Assembly: GCA_027405735.1 (NCBI GenBank) | Contig: JAPEHQ010000011.1 | Span: 868,001-932,000, forward strand | Reading direction: 5' to 3' | Source: Mucor racemosus | Taxonomy: Eukaryota; Mucoromycota; Mucoromycetes; Mucorales; Mucoraceae | DNA length: 64,000 nucleotides | In this document: positions 36,713 to 48,059 of the stretch, piece after piece | How positions within the stretch are numbered: the stretch's first letter is position 1 | Layout of the letters: each line of letters starts with the position of its first letter | Position numbers and translations under genes: made by a program | Notes under the pieces: generated by a model | What the model saw: only the letters and a program-made list of their open reading frames with translations | Databases searched by the model: none | Told to the model about the DNA's origin: nothing

Positions 36713-36790
36713 TGTCGTATATTTTCAGGTCTGATAAATAACACTTAAAAAGAATACAATTAAAAGAAAATGAGTAACAAATCAGCTCTT
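36713..36790 (+). repeat. LTR D fragment
   Basis: TGTCGTATATTTTCAGG start identical to the LTR at 43491; only about 80 bp remain. Confidence 0.7.
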
Positions 36791-37045
36791 CAACAATGGT
36801 ATTCGTTTAATTTTAAAATATATATTTATCTTTGTATTCAGATACATATGGCATTTTTATTCGAAAAAGGTTTCTTTATAAATTGTTTTCATATTTCTAA
36901 GAAAAAAAGGAAATGGGTATTTTAAAATTTCAAAAAAGAATTATTTTTTCAATGCTTGCATCATTCTTCACTTTGCTACTAAAAAGATATGGACGTATTA
37001 CCGTCAAGGGATACAAGATAATACGCTCCATAGTCGCATTGGGTT

Positions 37046-37140
37046 AATATATTTACCATTACTATTTAGTAGAAATGACACTTCACAATACTGTCATAAC
37101 TGTTATGTACCTATAGCCAAAGGCTACCGTAACAATCAAA
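37046..37140 (+). repeat. LTR A tail followed by LTR A head (stacked fragments)
   Basis: TTAATATATTTACCATTACT at 37046 resembles the 3' end of LTR A (copies at 38237 and 44527). It is followed after a few bases by TGTCATAACTGTTATGTACC, the start of another copy at 37092, which breaks off after about 45 bp. Confidence 0.6.
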
Positions 37141-37326
37141 TGCAAGTTCATAACCGCGACAAACTAACCATTAATTGAATTCTTTCATAGAACACCTTCC
37201 GAACCTCGATTCATCCAAATGTTCGTTTAACTACCCGTGTGAACATCACCAAGCTTAAATCAAACTGGAACTCCTCACCACAGATCGCTGTTTCAATACA
37301 TCTTTTGATTATTCCATCTTGAAAGC

Positions 37327-37875
37327 TGTTTAAATATACACAATGAATAACTAGAAAATAAAGTTAAAACTAGATATATTTATTGAGTATATTGTAGGTA
37401 AAAAAGATAATGAATCCATCTCCAACGATATCAGGATTCAGGGTATTTATATGTTTTGGAAGCGTGGATATAGAGTCTACAATACAGCGTGTATGAAAGG
37501 ATGATTTCATCGTCTTGAAGAACTAGTTGATTACAACATGATGATATAATAGGTTGGCCATAGCAAGTTTAGTAGGATACGACCAACTTAAGTATATAGG
37601 ATATTCTTACTTAATTAACTTTAGATAGTGAATGTTTATAAAAATGGAATAGTTGAATTCCATTTCCACGAACGAGCTCATGATTGGCTCACTTCAGGAT
37701 CTCAGGCTACACCATTTCATCATAGACTAAATGTTGTAACATAACTAAATGAAATAAAATTGGCATACATCATTATCACCTCATACTCATTATTCTATGC
37801 TAAGAATAATGTCTAAATAATCCTTTGAGCACTTCTACTAGTAATACATGTACCCAGTATAGTCTATGTCCTAAA
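37327..37875 (+). repeat. Dispersed repeat family E, copy E1 (uninterrupted)
   Basis: Starts with TGTTTAAATATACACAATG and matches 43165-44250 apart from the LTR D insertion there. Probably an LTR, but its 3' end is unclear. Confidence 0.75.
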
Positions 37876-38236
37876 AAAAAGCGTCATTAAAACTTCAAGT
37901 AAAACCTTTTCCGCTTCTAAGTAAAAATACAGACTAATAGAATACATGATAACAAATTCAACACCGTTGAGAGAATCCGAATTCCATCGCTAGATCTTGT
38001 ATAAAAATTCTTGAAGAGGTTAAACACCACTTAATTCCATAATTCCACTGAATCAATTGCTTCCAAATTTTATACAATACACCTTCAATATAATTCCAAT
38101 CTAAACATACACAATTATAACCACAATAACCACCAATTCAATCCAAAATGTAGATACAATCATTTAAAAGACAGTTTCCTTTTATAGAAAGATTTTCCAC
38201 AGGTTTACCCATCAATAAATACGCATGTATCAATAT

Positions 38237-38530
38237 TGTCATAACTGTTATATACCTATAGCCGAAGGCTATTAGGTATTTTAGTTATGTTTTATATGTT
38301 TAGTCTGTAAGGAACAATTATTAATAAATGTAGTAGCAATAGATTTATATTAGAAAGAAGCTAAGTTTATTATTGAAGTATATAACATGAGCTTATACAG
38401 TATACTCATAACTAGTAATGACTAAATACCGAACAGATCTATCGAACCGAACAGGTCGGAATGCACGTGATATATATCACGTGAGCTTAATATATTTACT
38501 ATTACTTTTTATTAAGAATGACACTTGATA
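38237..38530 (+). mobile_element. Solo LTR A1, immediately upstream of tRNA-Asn
   Basis: Starts TGTCATAACTG and ends near ACACTTGATA. Flanked by AATAT at 38232-38236 and 38530-38534. Matches the copy at 44527-44815, including the palindromic CACGTGAT...ATCACGTG block. It ends about 11 bp before the tRNA gene. Confidence 0.8.
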
Positions 38531-38541
38531 ATATCACTAAA

Positions 38542-38615
38542 GCTTCCGTGGCGCAATTGGCTAGCGCGTCTGACTGTTAATCAGGAGGTTGGTGGTTCAA
38601 GCCCACCCGGGAGCG
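38542..38615 (+). tRNA. tRNA-Asn (anticodon GTT)
   Basis: The acceptor stem GCTTCCG pairs with CGGGAGC. The anticodon arm CTGA-CTGTTAA-TCAG gives GTT. The T arm contains GGTTCAAGCC. No intron. A T run (Pol III terminator) follows at 38616. Confidence 0.95.
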
Positions 38616-40222
38616 TTTTTTTTTGCATTTCATTTTATTTTATGTTTTTGTGTTGTCGTGTCATGCAATGTTGCAAATCGAACTGCAACTCTCCTTTTTT
38701 TTTCTTAAATAAATTACTATCAATCAAAAATAAACAAACAATCTTGATCCCCAAAAATTATATTATACTGTTACAAATCGAACATTTATTATTTGAATAA
38801 ACTCTTTTTTTTTGTTACCCTTGAACTCATCTTTCCAAATCTGTCACAATCTGTCAAAAGTAAAATCAAACACAAATTCAAAGCACGAAGGCTTTGTAAC
38901 AACACCCATATATTCATACAGATTCCTTTTTAATCAAACTTCTGGAGACTCGACTCTCTTTAATCCATAAATTTATTATATAATCCCTGCATTCAAGATA
39001 CGACAACCATTTGATCTTGCCATGACTCACAATTGCTCTTATTTTGCCCCAATTATTGGAAGGAGATCAGTTAAAGATTGATCTCGAACATATTATCTAC
39101 CTAGACATAGAAATTATTAGAAACAATTAGAAATTATACAATTATTATAAAAAGGAAGCTATAGACTTCAACCAAATAAAGAGCTATCTTATATCTTACA
39201 TACTTTATATCATATCTAAATTGCTCGCTATTCTATTAGTTAGGAGCTCAATTATCTTTTATCCTTTTATATTACTTTACATTATATACTAGATCCCTTG
39301 AACTGTCTTTAGAAGTTCATTGTACCTTTTTCACATTTACATCTTTCGTTTTATATACATTTATATAAAACATTTACTTATTAGTTGGACAACTATAAAC
39401 CTGGTGCTCATTGAATAGACAATTACTGCTCTGGCAATATCTATTTTATTTACTTTCAATCCTACTTTCTCTTATTACTTTATCACTTTCACTAGTTACC
39501 GCTCGTAACAATATTATACTTCCAGATTCTAGTTCAGAAGTAACAAAAATCATACACGAAATTCACCAAACCTTATATACTATTGATTTAATCTCCCATT
39601 GTATTATTTTACAACTCATACAAAAAGAACAACAGATTCAATTACCATAAATACAATATACCTGAATATTGACAGGATCAATATCTGAAATCTTTGCCTA
39701 ATCTTTACAAATCTTTACTCAGTGATTATAAATCAACACATATTCATGGAAATATACTACGGATGTAACCACATCTCATATCACCACAATCTACAAACTC
39801 AACTTTTTCTTTAGATGTCATCAGTAAAGACATTTTATTATCGAATTCAAACATTATCAACATTAAGGATGCTCTAGCAGACAAACATTAGTATAAATAA
39901 CAATATTTAAAAAGAACAATTAATAAGCATATCTTATTTCTTACCTATATTTTGATTATATACTATTTTCATATTATTTTGATATTCTTTACTTTACATT
40001 TACTATTTTATAAGATCCATTAAACTATTTTCTCTATATTTTATTGTACATTTCTTTACTTATTTCGCTTTGTATTTTATATAAGACATTTATGTAGTTG
40101 GACAACTTAAAACCTGGTGCTCATTTAATAGATATAACTGCATTGGCTATACTCTATTCTCTTATTCTTCATTTCTTATTCACTTTACTACAATCTCAAT
40201 TGTAACAGCAATTTAGGTATTT
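38616..40222. other. Repeat-derived AT-rich region
   Basis: Holds two direct copies of a segment with GGACAACT(T)A...ACCTGGTGCTCATT (39388 and 40102). A third, inverted copy is at 40445-40510. Likely internal parts of degraded retroelements. Short hydrophobic ORFs (39411-39650) have no recognisable domain. Confidence 0.5.
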
Positions 40223-40331
40223 TGTTACACAAATCAAAATAGTATAAATAGCAGATTCAAATGTCAAACTCAATAAACAATGTCTTTTAACTTATAACTG
40301 AATTATCTAATTACATTTATTATTATTATCA
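40223..40331 (+). repeat. Short LTR-like repeat C (about 109 bp)
   Basis: Runs TGTTACACAAATC to TTATTATCA, with a TATA box (AGTATAAATAG) and AATAAA inside. An inverted, shortened copy is at 46362-46453. Confidence 0.55.
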
Positions 40332-40699
40332 CGACACTTGGGCATGTCTTACAGTAGATTCAAATAAACGTACACAAAGATTATATTGTAACAAATAATG
40401 TTTATAACAGCGATGTGTTGAAAGTAAATAAAAGAAAGTTAATACAGTATTGCCAATGGAGTAATATCTATCAAATGAGCACCAGGTTTTTAAGTTGTCC
40501 AACTGCATAAATGTCTTATATATAATATAAAACGAAATAAGTAAAGAAAAATAAGAAATGTACAATAAAATATATAGAAAATAGTTCAAGGGATCTTGTA
40601 ATATAGCAAATATAAAGAAAATGATACCAAGAATAATATGTAACCGAAAATATAGGTAAGAAATGGGCATACTCGAAATAACTGTGGCATTTCTCAATT
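40332..40699 (-). other. Degraded retroelement segment, inverted copy
   Basis: Reverse complement resembles 39940-40190. A 134-codon hydrophobic minus ORF (40329-40733) spans it and the next LTR; I see no evidence that it is a gene. Confidence 0.45.
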
Positions 40700-41223
40700 T
40701 GTTGTATGCCGACCTAGTATCATATGTTATCACCTTCTACAGTATCAATGCATCTTACAACCTATTGACTACGACATGTATTGAAGTGCAAAGTCTTGAT
40801 ATCGGACATAAGAAACTCCTAGCGTACTAAATTTAATCTAGTAATTACCAAGAAGGCTTGGATCTCAATTATGACACCATATTATTTCATTACAGCGGTT
40901 AATCAATCAAGTAGCTATCAAATCAATATCCAAGTACATTTAGTGCATAATTGAAACAAGGCAACTCATAAGCTCCGCGAGCACGGTTAAATTATGATTG
41001 ATCATTTCAATCCATAGATTATATCAAATAAATCTAATGGTTTAATAATGCCTTAAATTACATCTCAGGATCTCAATATCAAATCAATATAAAAGGGCAT
41101 ACTTTTATATCTAAATAAACGATATCTTGTTCTTATTATACAGTTGAAGAGCTGATTCATTACTCATTTTTTTAATTGCATTCTTTTTAAATGTTATTCA
41201 TCAGACCTGAAAATATACGATAG
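40700..41223 (-). mobile_element. Solo LTR D, minus orientation
   Basis: Reverse complement matches 43491-44024 end to end (TATTTTCAGG start, CATACAACA end). No clear target duplication. Confidence 0.75.
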
Positions 41224-41299
41224 TCATGTATGTTTTACTTTTATAAATTCTTTAAAATTTTTGATTTTGTAGACTTTTTTTTGAATTTGGTTGTGGTAT

Positions 41300-41960
41300 T
41301 TTATACTGTACTTTCCAAGTTAAACCCGTTATTAGGCTAATGTTTGACGGTATGTTGCATGTTGTTGATCTATCAGAATTAGGAATTATCAAATTACCAA
41401 TTTAGAATATCTGTCAAACCATGATGTTCAACATGCAAGTCAAGCAAGGTCATATTCCATACGTCTATCATCATGCTACTATTGAATCGTAGAAGCATGA
41501 TTCTAATATATCCACACAATATCCAAATGCTCATTCTAATTTTACTATCACTCACATTTAATACACTCATTCAATTAGTATATAAACCCCCTCTATAAGC
41601 TCATAATAAAACGGTACTTTTTTATTTGATTAATTTTATACAATTTACCTTTCGATAAATCAGTTTTACTATATAATTTACATAGAATAAGCCGTTGAAT
41701 AATTAGTAATACTGTCGAACCTTACTTTTTGTATGAAACTTTGATACCTGCACCTCAAAGCTGCTTGAGATATTTAAACAGCCGCGTCCGGGCTGTCCGG
41801 TAATTTTCTCTAAAAATTTATAACTTGGAAATATTATTAGAAGGCCGCGTCCGGGGGATTATTCGGCATTTTTTTTTGGAAGAATGACTATTGGCAAAAA
41901 TGTAGATTACACATTCAATTAATAATAAATAATAAACGAAACACCCTTTTTTGAAACCAC
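41300..41960 (+). repeat. Dispersed repeat family H, copy H1 (with extra 300 bp)
   Basis: Shares AAGTTAAACCCGTTATTAGG (41319) and GCCGCGTCCGGGCTGTCCGG (41782) with 56600-56990. Between these, H1 has about 300 bp absent from H2, with an LTR-like AGTATATAAACCC/AATAAA arrangement at 41577-41610. The block after TACTGTCGAACCTT resembles pogo-type ends, unproven. Confidence 0.65.
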
Positions 41961-42203
41961 ACTCAGGGTTTATAAATGAGCCAAGAAAACCTGTAGATCC
42001 AGTTTCTTTTCTTTTAGTGTTAATCATTTTAATTTGAGTATGTAGCACCTGCATCACTAAAACTGGTATAAACAATGTAAGAACACCAACCTTCCTTCAA
42101 CCAATGTTCACCGATCTTTAATATTAAAAACTATTTTATTAACTTATCATTTTGACCATAATATTTATTCGCTTGTTGGTGACTCTAATTGAGATAATGT
42201 CTA

Positions 42204-42867
42204 ATGTTATCAAAGATGAATATAATAATGCTGTTACTGACTTTGACTTGGACGAGTTTTTATCAACTCGAACCTCAATTGATGCATGGTTTTGAACAAC
42301 TATCCCCAAGTGCCGTCAAGTCTTTGAAGTTTAAAAAATCTGCTGCTATGGCGCATGAAGACTTTAGACTTCCTTTGCAATATTATAACTCTGTCTATAA
42401 TTATGCAAATTACATTGGTTGCAGTAGCGGGCTCAGTATTGATTACCTCAAGAGCTTAGGCTATATCCAGGTTGACAATACAATGGATACAAGTCAGCGG
42501 AAAGTAGCGTAAAAAATCACCGTGGCTCTTTTGTCTTGGCTTTTCTAGAAGCAAGATTGGTGCTTTGTGTCCAGCACAGATTCAGTACTTTTTCCGCCAT
42601 GAGGTAGCAGTTATAAATACACAAAATGAATTTGTGGATGTAACCCATACGTTTGCTTTGGTCAAGTGGTTTAAGCCACCTCATCTCGAGCTTCCTTCCT
42701 TCCAAATTGCTAATAAATACATAGAGTTATGCTCTTGTGGATTTGAAGAACCATCTGCTATGTCAATTATTCTAGTGCATTACATCCATTTTCCAATTGC
42801 CATCAAATTGAATTATATCGACAACATGCATGCTTTCGTAAAAATGCCAGAACAATTGATAATTTAA
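42204..42867 (+). pseudogene. Broken ORF of unknown repeat-associated family
   Basis: Frame one (42204-42509) includes LPLQYYNSVYNYANYIG. After a stop, a second frame (42565-42867) reads CPAQIQYFFRHEVAV, VTHTFALVKWFKPPHLELPS and ends PEQLII. The parts look like one protein split by a frameshift. The second part resembles the C-terminal halves of repeated hypothetical proteins of Mucoromycota, by memory only. Function unknown. Confidence 0.4.
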
Positions 42868-43164
42868 TGTTGCTTCTGCTTTGTTTTTCTCTCTCTTCTT
42901 ATCTTTGATACTTGATGCCTGGACATCAGCATGGGTTTATATGATATTCATCAATATTATATAAACCTCGGAATTAGTGTGCTTCGACCTTCTCGTGGAT
43001 AATTCTGCTAAGGCCATGATAAATTTTTTTACGTGGTAACCAACAAAGCACAACAAAATGTAAGAATTTATATTATGAATATCATGAGCTTTTTAATGCC
43101 TTCTTTTTTTTAGTACTTTATATATTTGCTGATTCATCTACAGACTACTTCTGGTGCCCTGGTG

Positions 43165-44250
43165 TGTTTTAATATACACAATGAATAACTAGAAAATAAA
43201 GTTAAAACTAGATAGATTTATTGAGTATATTGTAGGTAAAAAAGATAATGAATCCATCTCAAACGACATCGGGGATCCAGGGTATTTATATGTTTTAGAA
43301 GCGCGGATATAGAGTCTACAATACAGCGTGTATGAAAGGATGATTTCATCGTCTTGAGGAACTAGTTGATTACAACATGATGATATAATAGATTGACCAG
43401 AGCAAGTTTAGTAGGATACGACCAAGCTAAGTATATAGGATATTCATGCTTGATTAACTTTAAACAGTGAATGTTTATACAAATGGAGTATGTCGTATAT
43501 TTTCAGGATTGATAAATAATACTTAAAAGCGAATACAATTATAAAAGAATGAGTAATTAATCAATTCTTCAACTGTATAATAAAAACAAGATACTGTATC
43601 GTTTATTTAGATATAAAAGTATGCCCTTTTATATTGATTTGACATTGAGATCCTGAGATGTAATTTAAGGCATTATTAAACCATTAGATTTGTTTGATAG
43701 TAATCTATGGATTGAAATGGATCAATCATAATTTAACCGTTCTTGCAGAGCTTGTGAGTTGTCTTGTTTCAATTATGCACTAAATGTACTTGGATGTTGA
43801 TTTGATAGCTACTTGATTGGTTAACTGCTGGGATGAAATAATGTGGTGTCATAATTGAGGTCCAAGCGTTCTTGGTAATTACTGGATTAAACTTGATACG
43901 CTAGGAGTTTCTTATATCCGATATCAAGACTTGCACTTCAATACATGTCGTAGTCAATAGATTGTAAGATGTATTGATACTGTAGAAGGTGATAATGTAT
44001 GATACTAGTAGGTGGAATACAGCAGAATAGCTGAAATCCATTCCCAGGAACGAGTTCATGATTGGCTCAACTTCAGGATCTCAGGCTACACCATTTCATC
44101 ATAGCTTAAATGTAACACAACTAAATGAAATAAAATTGGCATACATCATTATCACCTCATACTCATCATTCTATGCTAAGAATAATGTCTAAATAATCCT
44201 TTGAGCACTTCTACTAGTAATACATGTGCCCAGTCTAGTCTATGTCCTAA
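43165..44250 (+). repeat. Dispersed repeat family E, copy E2, split by LTR D
   Basis: Matches E1 on both sides of an LTR D insertion at 43491-44024. Confidence 0.8.
43491..44024 (+). mobile_element. Solo LTR D inserted in E2 (about 534 bp)
   Basis: Runs TGTCGTATATTTTCAGG to AATACAGCA. Flanked by GAGTA (left) and GAATA (right), a 5-bp duplication with one change. E1 shows the site without it. Contains AATAAA-type and TATA-like words. The other copies are at 40700 (minus) and 36713 (fragment). Confidence 0.8.
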
Positions 44251-44482
44251 ACATGGTGAACTACTTTCAAATACTGTAGAATTAGTTGCAAATCTTATAT
44301 TCTTTGTATTTAAGCATAAAATGAAAAATTACCGAATAAAGATCAGATGTTGTATGTTAAGAATTACTGCTTCTTGGGCACTCACCACTTTACTATTATC
44401 CTTACCACTATAAAATATTTTGAAGGTGTATTAGGGATCTCTAATACAACCTCAGACGCATATAAGATGTAGTGGCTGCTAA

Positions 44483-44522
44483 TATAATTACTACTACTAT
44501 TTATTAAAAATGACAATTAATA
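44483..44522 (+). repeat. Remnant of an older LTR A 3' end
   Basis: AATATAATTACTACTACTAT and following bases resemble the LTR A tail, directly before the next copy. Confidence 0.5.
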
Positions 44523-44526
44523 AAAT

Positions 44527-44815
44527 TGTCATAACCGTTATATACCTATAGCCGAAGGCTATCAGGTATTTTAGTTATGTTTTATATGTTTAGTCTGCAA
44601 GGAACAACTATTAGTAAATGTAGTAGTAATAGATTTATATTAGAAAGGAGTTAGGTTTTATTATTGAAGTATATAACATGAGCTTATATACCCATAACTA
44701 GTAATGACTAAATACCGAACAGATCTATCGAACCGAACAGGTCGGAGTGCACGTGATGTATATCACGTGAGCTTAATATATTTACCATTACTATCTATTT
44801 AAAATAACACTTGAC
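44527..44815 (+). mobile_element. Solo LTR A2, immediately upstream of tRNA-Glu
   Basis: Starts TGTCATAACCG and ends AACACTTGAC. About 90% like A1 by eye. It ends 11 bp before the tRNA gene. Confidence 0.8.
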
Positions 44816-44826
44816 ATAATATATCC

Positions 44827-44898
44827 TCCTCAATGGTCCAACGGCTAGGATTTATCGCTTTCACCGATACGGCCGGGGTTCGACTCCCAGTTGGGGAA
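44827..44898 (+). tRNA. tRNA-Glu (anticodon TTC)
   Basis: The acceptor stem TCCTCAA pairs with TTGGGGA. The anticodon arm TATCG-CTTTCAC-CGATA gives TTC. T loop TTCGACT. The T stem has one weak pair. No intron. A TTTT run comes later (44902). Confidence 0.9.
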
Positions 44899-44959
44899 TA
44901 TTTTAGTAAAACTTATTTTTGATGTGCGTGTAGCTTGATTGTTTATTTTTGTTAACAAT

Positions 44960-45113
44960 TGTCAGGTACACCCAGACTTTGTGTGTAACCTTTTTGATTA
45001 GTATAGAATATCAAAACATATAATAATAATAGAGATCATCTTCTATCTCATATATAATCTTTTGTTTACATTTATTTAAATCTACTGTAAAACATATATC
45101 TCAGCACACAACA
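44960..45113 (+). mobile_element. Solo LTR B1, downstream of tRNA-Glu
   Basis: 154 bp from TGTCAGGTACACC to CAGCACACAACA (TG...CA). Lies 61 bp after tRNA-Glu. Matches B2 at 46454-46588. Confidence 0.75.
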
Positions 45114-46361
45114 CAATAATGTCTTTTTTTATTATTCGACTTCATGCATTAGTTGGCGAAAAGTTAACTTACTGTGATCTGTGATACTTTGCATAGTTAT
45201 ATCTTAAAAAAAGTTTTCTTTTAAGGTGTATCCACATTGTTGTAATGGATTGGTTATGAATGGGTACTCAATCTAAAGGAACTCACCTGTAATAATCTGT
45301 GATCTTGGATAATATTATCGTAAAAAAAAATAATATGCTAATGATATGATTTTTAATAATATTAGAAATTGATGTTCTTGTTTGTAAATTAGGTATGTAC
45401 ATTCATATATTAAGGAAATTAAATAAGGAGGATGTAAAGAGTGCAGTAAAATAAGGGTGTGAAAAAGCGATAAAGAATACTATTAAAATCCTTTTTTATT
45501 AAAATATGCATAATGTGCAATAAAATTGTTATATCAAAGGATACTAATATAAAAATACTCTGCTAAAAGATACATTTTATTAATTCTTTGATGCTTCGTA
45601 TTTATATGTTTTCTAGATAGTTATATGATTATTCATATTATTAATGAATTGCCGGGTATTGAGGTACTTGATATGATTTGTTCCCAAATCATATACAATG
45701 AAATTTGTAGAATTGGGAACCTGTGATTGTATCATTTGGATAAGATGTAGGATTGCTTATGTTTCATTGTTGCCAAGTGTTCCTGAAGATTCCTGATAGT
45801 CGCTGTTAATGCTAGTGGTTATGTATGACATTTAGTATGAGTTACTAAATGTCATGCCATGTTGGATTTCAATAGTTGTTCCTGGACTTCTACATCTGGG
45901 TAAGCTTCTGATATATCAAAAATGGTTATTCTACCATTCTACGTCTCTATTTATATTATTTGTTGATTATTTACTATCTGGCAATTGTATTGCAATTACC
46001 AACGATTCCATTAATTTTGAGTATAAATGTTGGGTTGTTTGGTTATTGATTTGGTGGATTAAGAACGGTATTTTAAATATATTCTGTCAATCATGCTTTC
46101 ATAACAGTCTTTACTTGTTCTACCTGATGAGCATGTACTTTTTGTATTTTTTATTTGGGATATCCCACATTACTTTAGTATTTAAACATCTCTTATTCGA
46201 GTATTATACCCTTGCTATCTTCATGCAATCATCTATTTACTATACAGTCTTATCTTTGATAGCATGGTTTCAATGAAATGACATTTAATTTAGGTATTTT
46301 ATGATGCGAATCTAGCTTAGTTCACTTCAAAGAGAAATAGAGACAGATACTTCTAAACTGT
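45114..46361. other. Repeat-derived region with a hydrophobic ORF
   Basis: A 140-codon plus ORF (45854-46276) encodes a very hydrophobic, Phe/Leu/Tyr-rich chain with several possible membrane spans. It is similar in composition to the ORF at 40329-40733. It sits in repeat sequence and has no recognised domain; a protein-coding role is doubtful. Confidence 0.35.
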
Positions 46362-46453
46362 GGTGATAACAATAAATGTAGTTAGATAATTTAGTTATAA
46401 GTTAAAAGACATCGTTTATTGAGTATGACATTTGAATCTGCTATTTGTACTAT
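46362..46453 (-). repeat. LTR-like repeat C, inverted partial copy
   Basis: Reverse complement of most of 40223-40331, cut off at 46453 by LTR B2. Confidence 0.6.
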
Positions 46454-46588
46454 TGTCAGGTACACATAGACTTTGTGTGTAACCTTTTTAATTAGTATAA
46501 AATATCGAAACATATAATAATAATAAAGATCATCTTTTATATACATTTATTTGAATCTACTATAAAACAAATATCTCAGCACACGACA
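46454..46588 (+). mobile_element. Solo LTR B2, downstream of tRNA-Phe
   Basis: 135 bp from TGTCAGGTACACA to CAGCACACGACA. Lies 53 bp beyond the 3' end of tRNA-Phe, which runs on the minus strand. Confidence 0.75.
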
Positions 46589-46641
46589 TACAAAGAACAG
46601 AATATTACGTAAGCAAAATGCAAAAAAGTGCAAAAAATGAA

Positions 46642-46714
46642 TGCGGCTAAAGTGGATCGAACACCTGACCTTTAGATCTTCAGTCTAACGCTCTCCCAGC
46701 TGAGCTATACCCGC
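46642..46714 (-). tRNA. tRNA-Phe (anticodon GAA)
   Basis: Anticodon arm TTAGA-CTGAAGA-TCTAA, D arm GCTCAGCTGGGAGAGC, T loop TTCGATC. The acceptor stem GCGGGTA against TAGCCGC has a G.G mismatch at the fifth pair, so it may be a diverged or pseudo-tRNA. Confidence 0.85.
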
Positions 46715-46780
46715 TTTTCATGTTTTTCTTGACTATAAAGAAAAATATATCAAGCAAAACAATAGTTTTTCACACTGCAA

Positions 46781-47240
46781 CTACAGAGCGTATTCCCTCG
46801 TATTCCCTGCAGGTAATACGCCCAGATTTTTTTTTAGTGTAAAGAAAATTATGTAAGCAATGAAAGAATTTGAAAACATTGTAATATAATGGTAATATTT
46901 TCAAAATGAGCAAATAAAAAAAGGTTTAAGAATAGAGAGAGCCTGTAGATGAGCGTAAAATGTTGAATAAAACGTTGGAGTATGCATGTAATATGCGAGT
47001 TCCATCACCATAATATGAGCGTATTACTACACCGTATTTCACTGTAAAGTAATATGTTCGTATTACCATTTACTGAATACGGAGGTAATATGTTCGTTTT
47101 ACCATGCGTATTCCCTGCGTATTCAGCGAGAATTAGTTGCAGTGTCATCATCATCATGCGCTCATACTGCGACTGTTGTCCGTATTGCCTCCTTTTCCCT
47201 TCAGTTAATACGTCCATATTTTTTTTTCAGTGGCAGAGTA
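46781..47240. repeat. Region rich in GTAATAC/GTATTAC motifs, possible DNA element
   Basis: Many inverted short words (GGTAATACGCCC, GCGTATTACTACA, AATACGGAGGTAATATG, TTAATACGTCCATA). Near both ends there are TTTTTTTTAGTG/TTTTTTCAGTGG words. A related stretch is at 36990-37040. No transposase seen. Confidence 0.35.
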
Positions 47241-47349
47241 AATACTGCAAGCAGTGACAGTATGATAAAATATTTGCTTGCCTCTGGGTAGGTTTTTTAA
47301 AAATGAATTTTTTCTGAAATTCCGAAATACTCTGATTTATCGAGACTTT

Positions 47350-47980
47350 GTTGCAGTAAATAACGAAGTTATTTACTAAAATAAAAAAATATAGAAAATA
47401 AAAGCAGTAGAAATACAATTATAATCAGCTAAAGTTTTTATTACAAAAGATTTCTGAAGAGTTAAAATAATTGAAAAGTATGAGGGTATTTATAATGATT
47501 TGGAGAACTTGGATACCATCAGACTTGAATGGATGTATATTTAGTAATCTTCCAGTTTTGAGTACATTGTTATTGATTTGATACTTTTAAGGGGTAAATT
47601 GTGTAGAGCATTGACCATAAGGGATTGTATGTCAAGTGTGACAATATCGACCTTTTGGGAAATGGTTGTTTTGTTTATTTCTGTTATATCTATTTTATGT
47701 AACCTTGATTTTTAAGAGGTAGTTTTTATATGCTTGAATCGTATTTATATTGATAGTGCAACTTCGATATAGATGAGTAGTTGACTAAATTGATATCTTT
47801 GTTTATTATCATTATTGATTTGGATAGAATCCTGTTTTGATATATATGTCATTTGTGTAATTGATTGCGTCGTGATCAAGGGTGCTATCATCTACACGAC
47901 ATGTATGGTTCAAAAAGGGTATTTCATATTTTTAGCATGCGTTTGTTATTGTGTTCAATTGAAGCGTTTGTTTATTATTG
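47350..47980 (+). repeat. Dispersed repeat family F, copy F2 (empty site)
   Basis: Matches 18168-18889. Has a single TTTGTTAT at 47942-47949, where F1 carries the 75-bp insertion. Confidence 0.85.
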
Positions 47981-48059
47981 TTGTTCATATTTCAAGTGGC
48001 ATCATATCTTATGAGCGACACTTGGAATTTAGGTTGTTTTATTTTTATTAAGCGTTTTT

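Noticed and set aside
40329..40733. 134-codon hydrophobic ORF as a membrane protein gene
   Set aside because: It crosses the border between an LTR D copy and an unrelated repeat segment, so the frame is accidental.
42517..42705. Minus ORF opposite the broken ORF pair
   Set aside because: Shadow of the plus-strand remnant.
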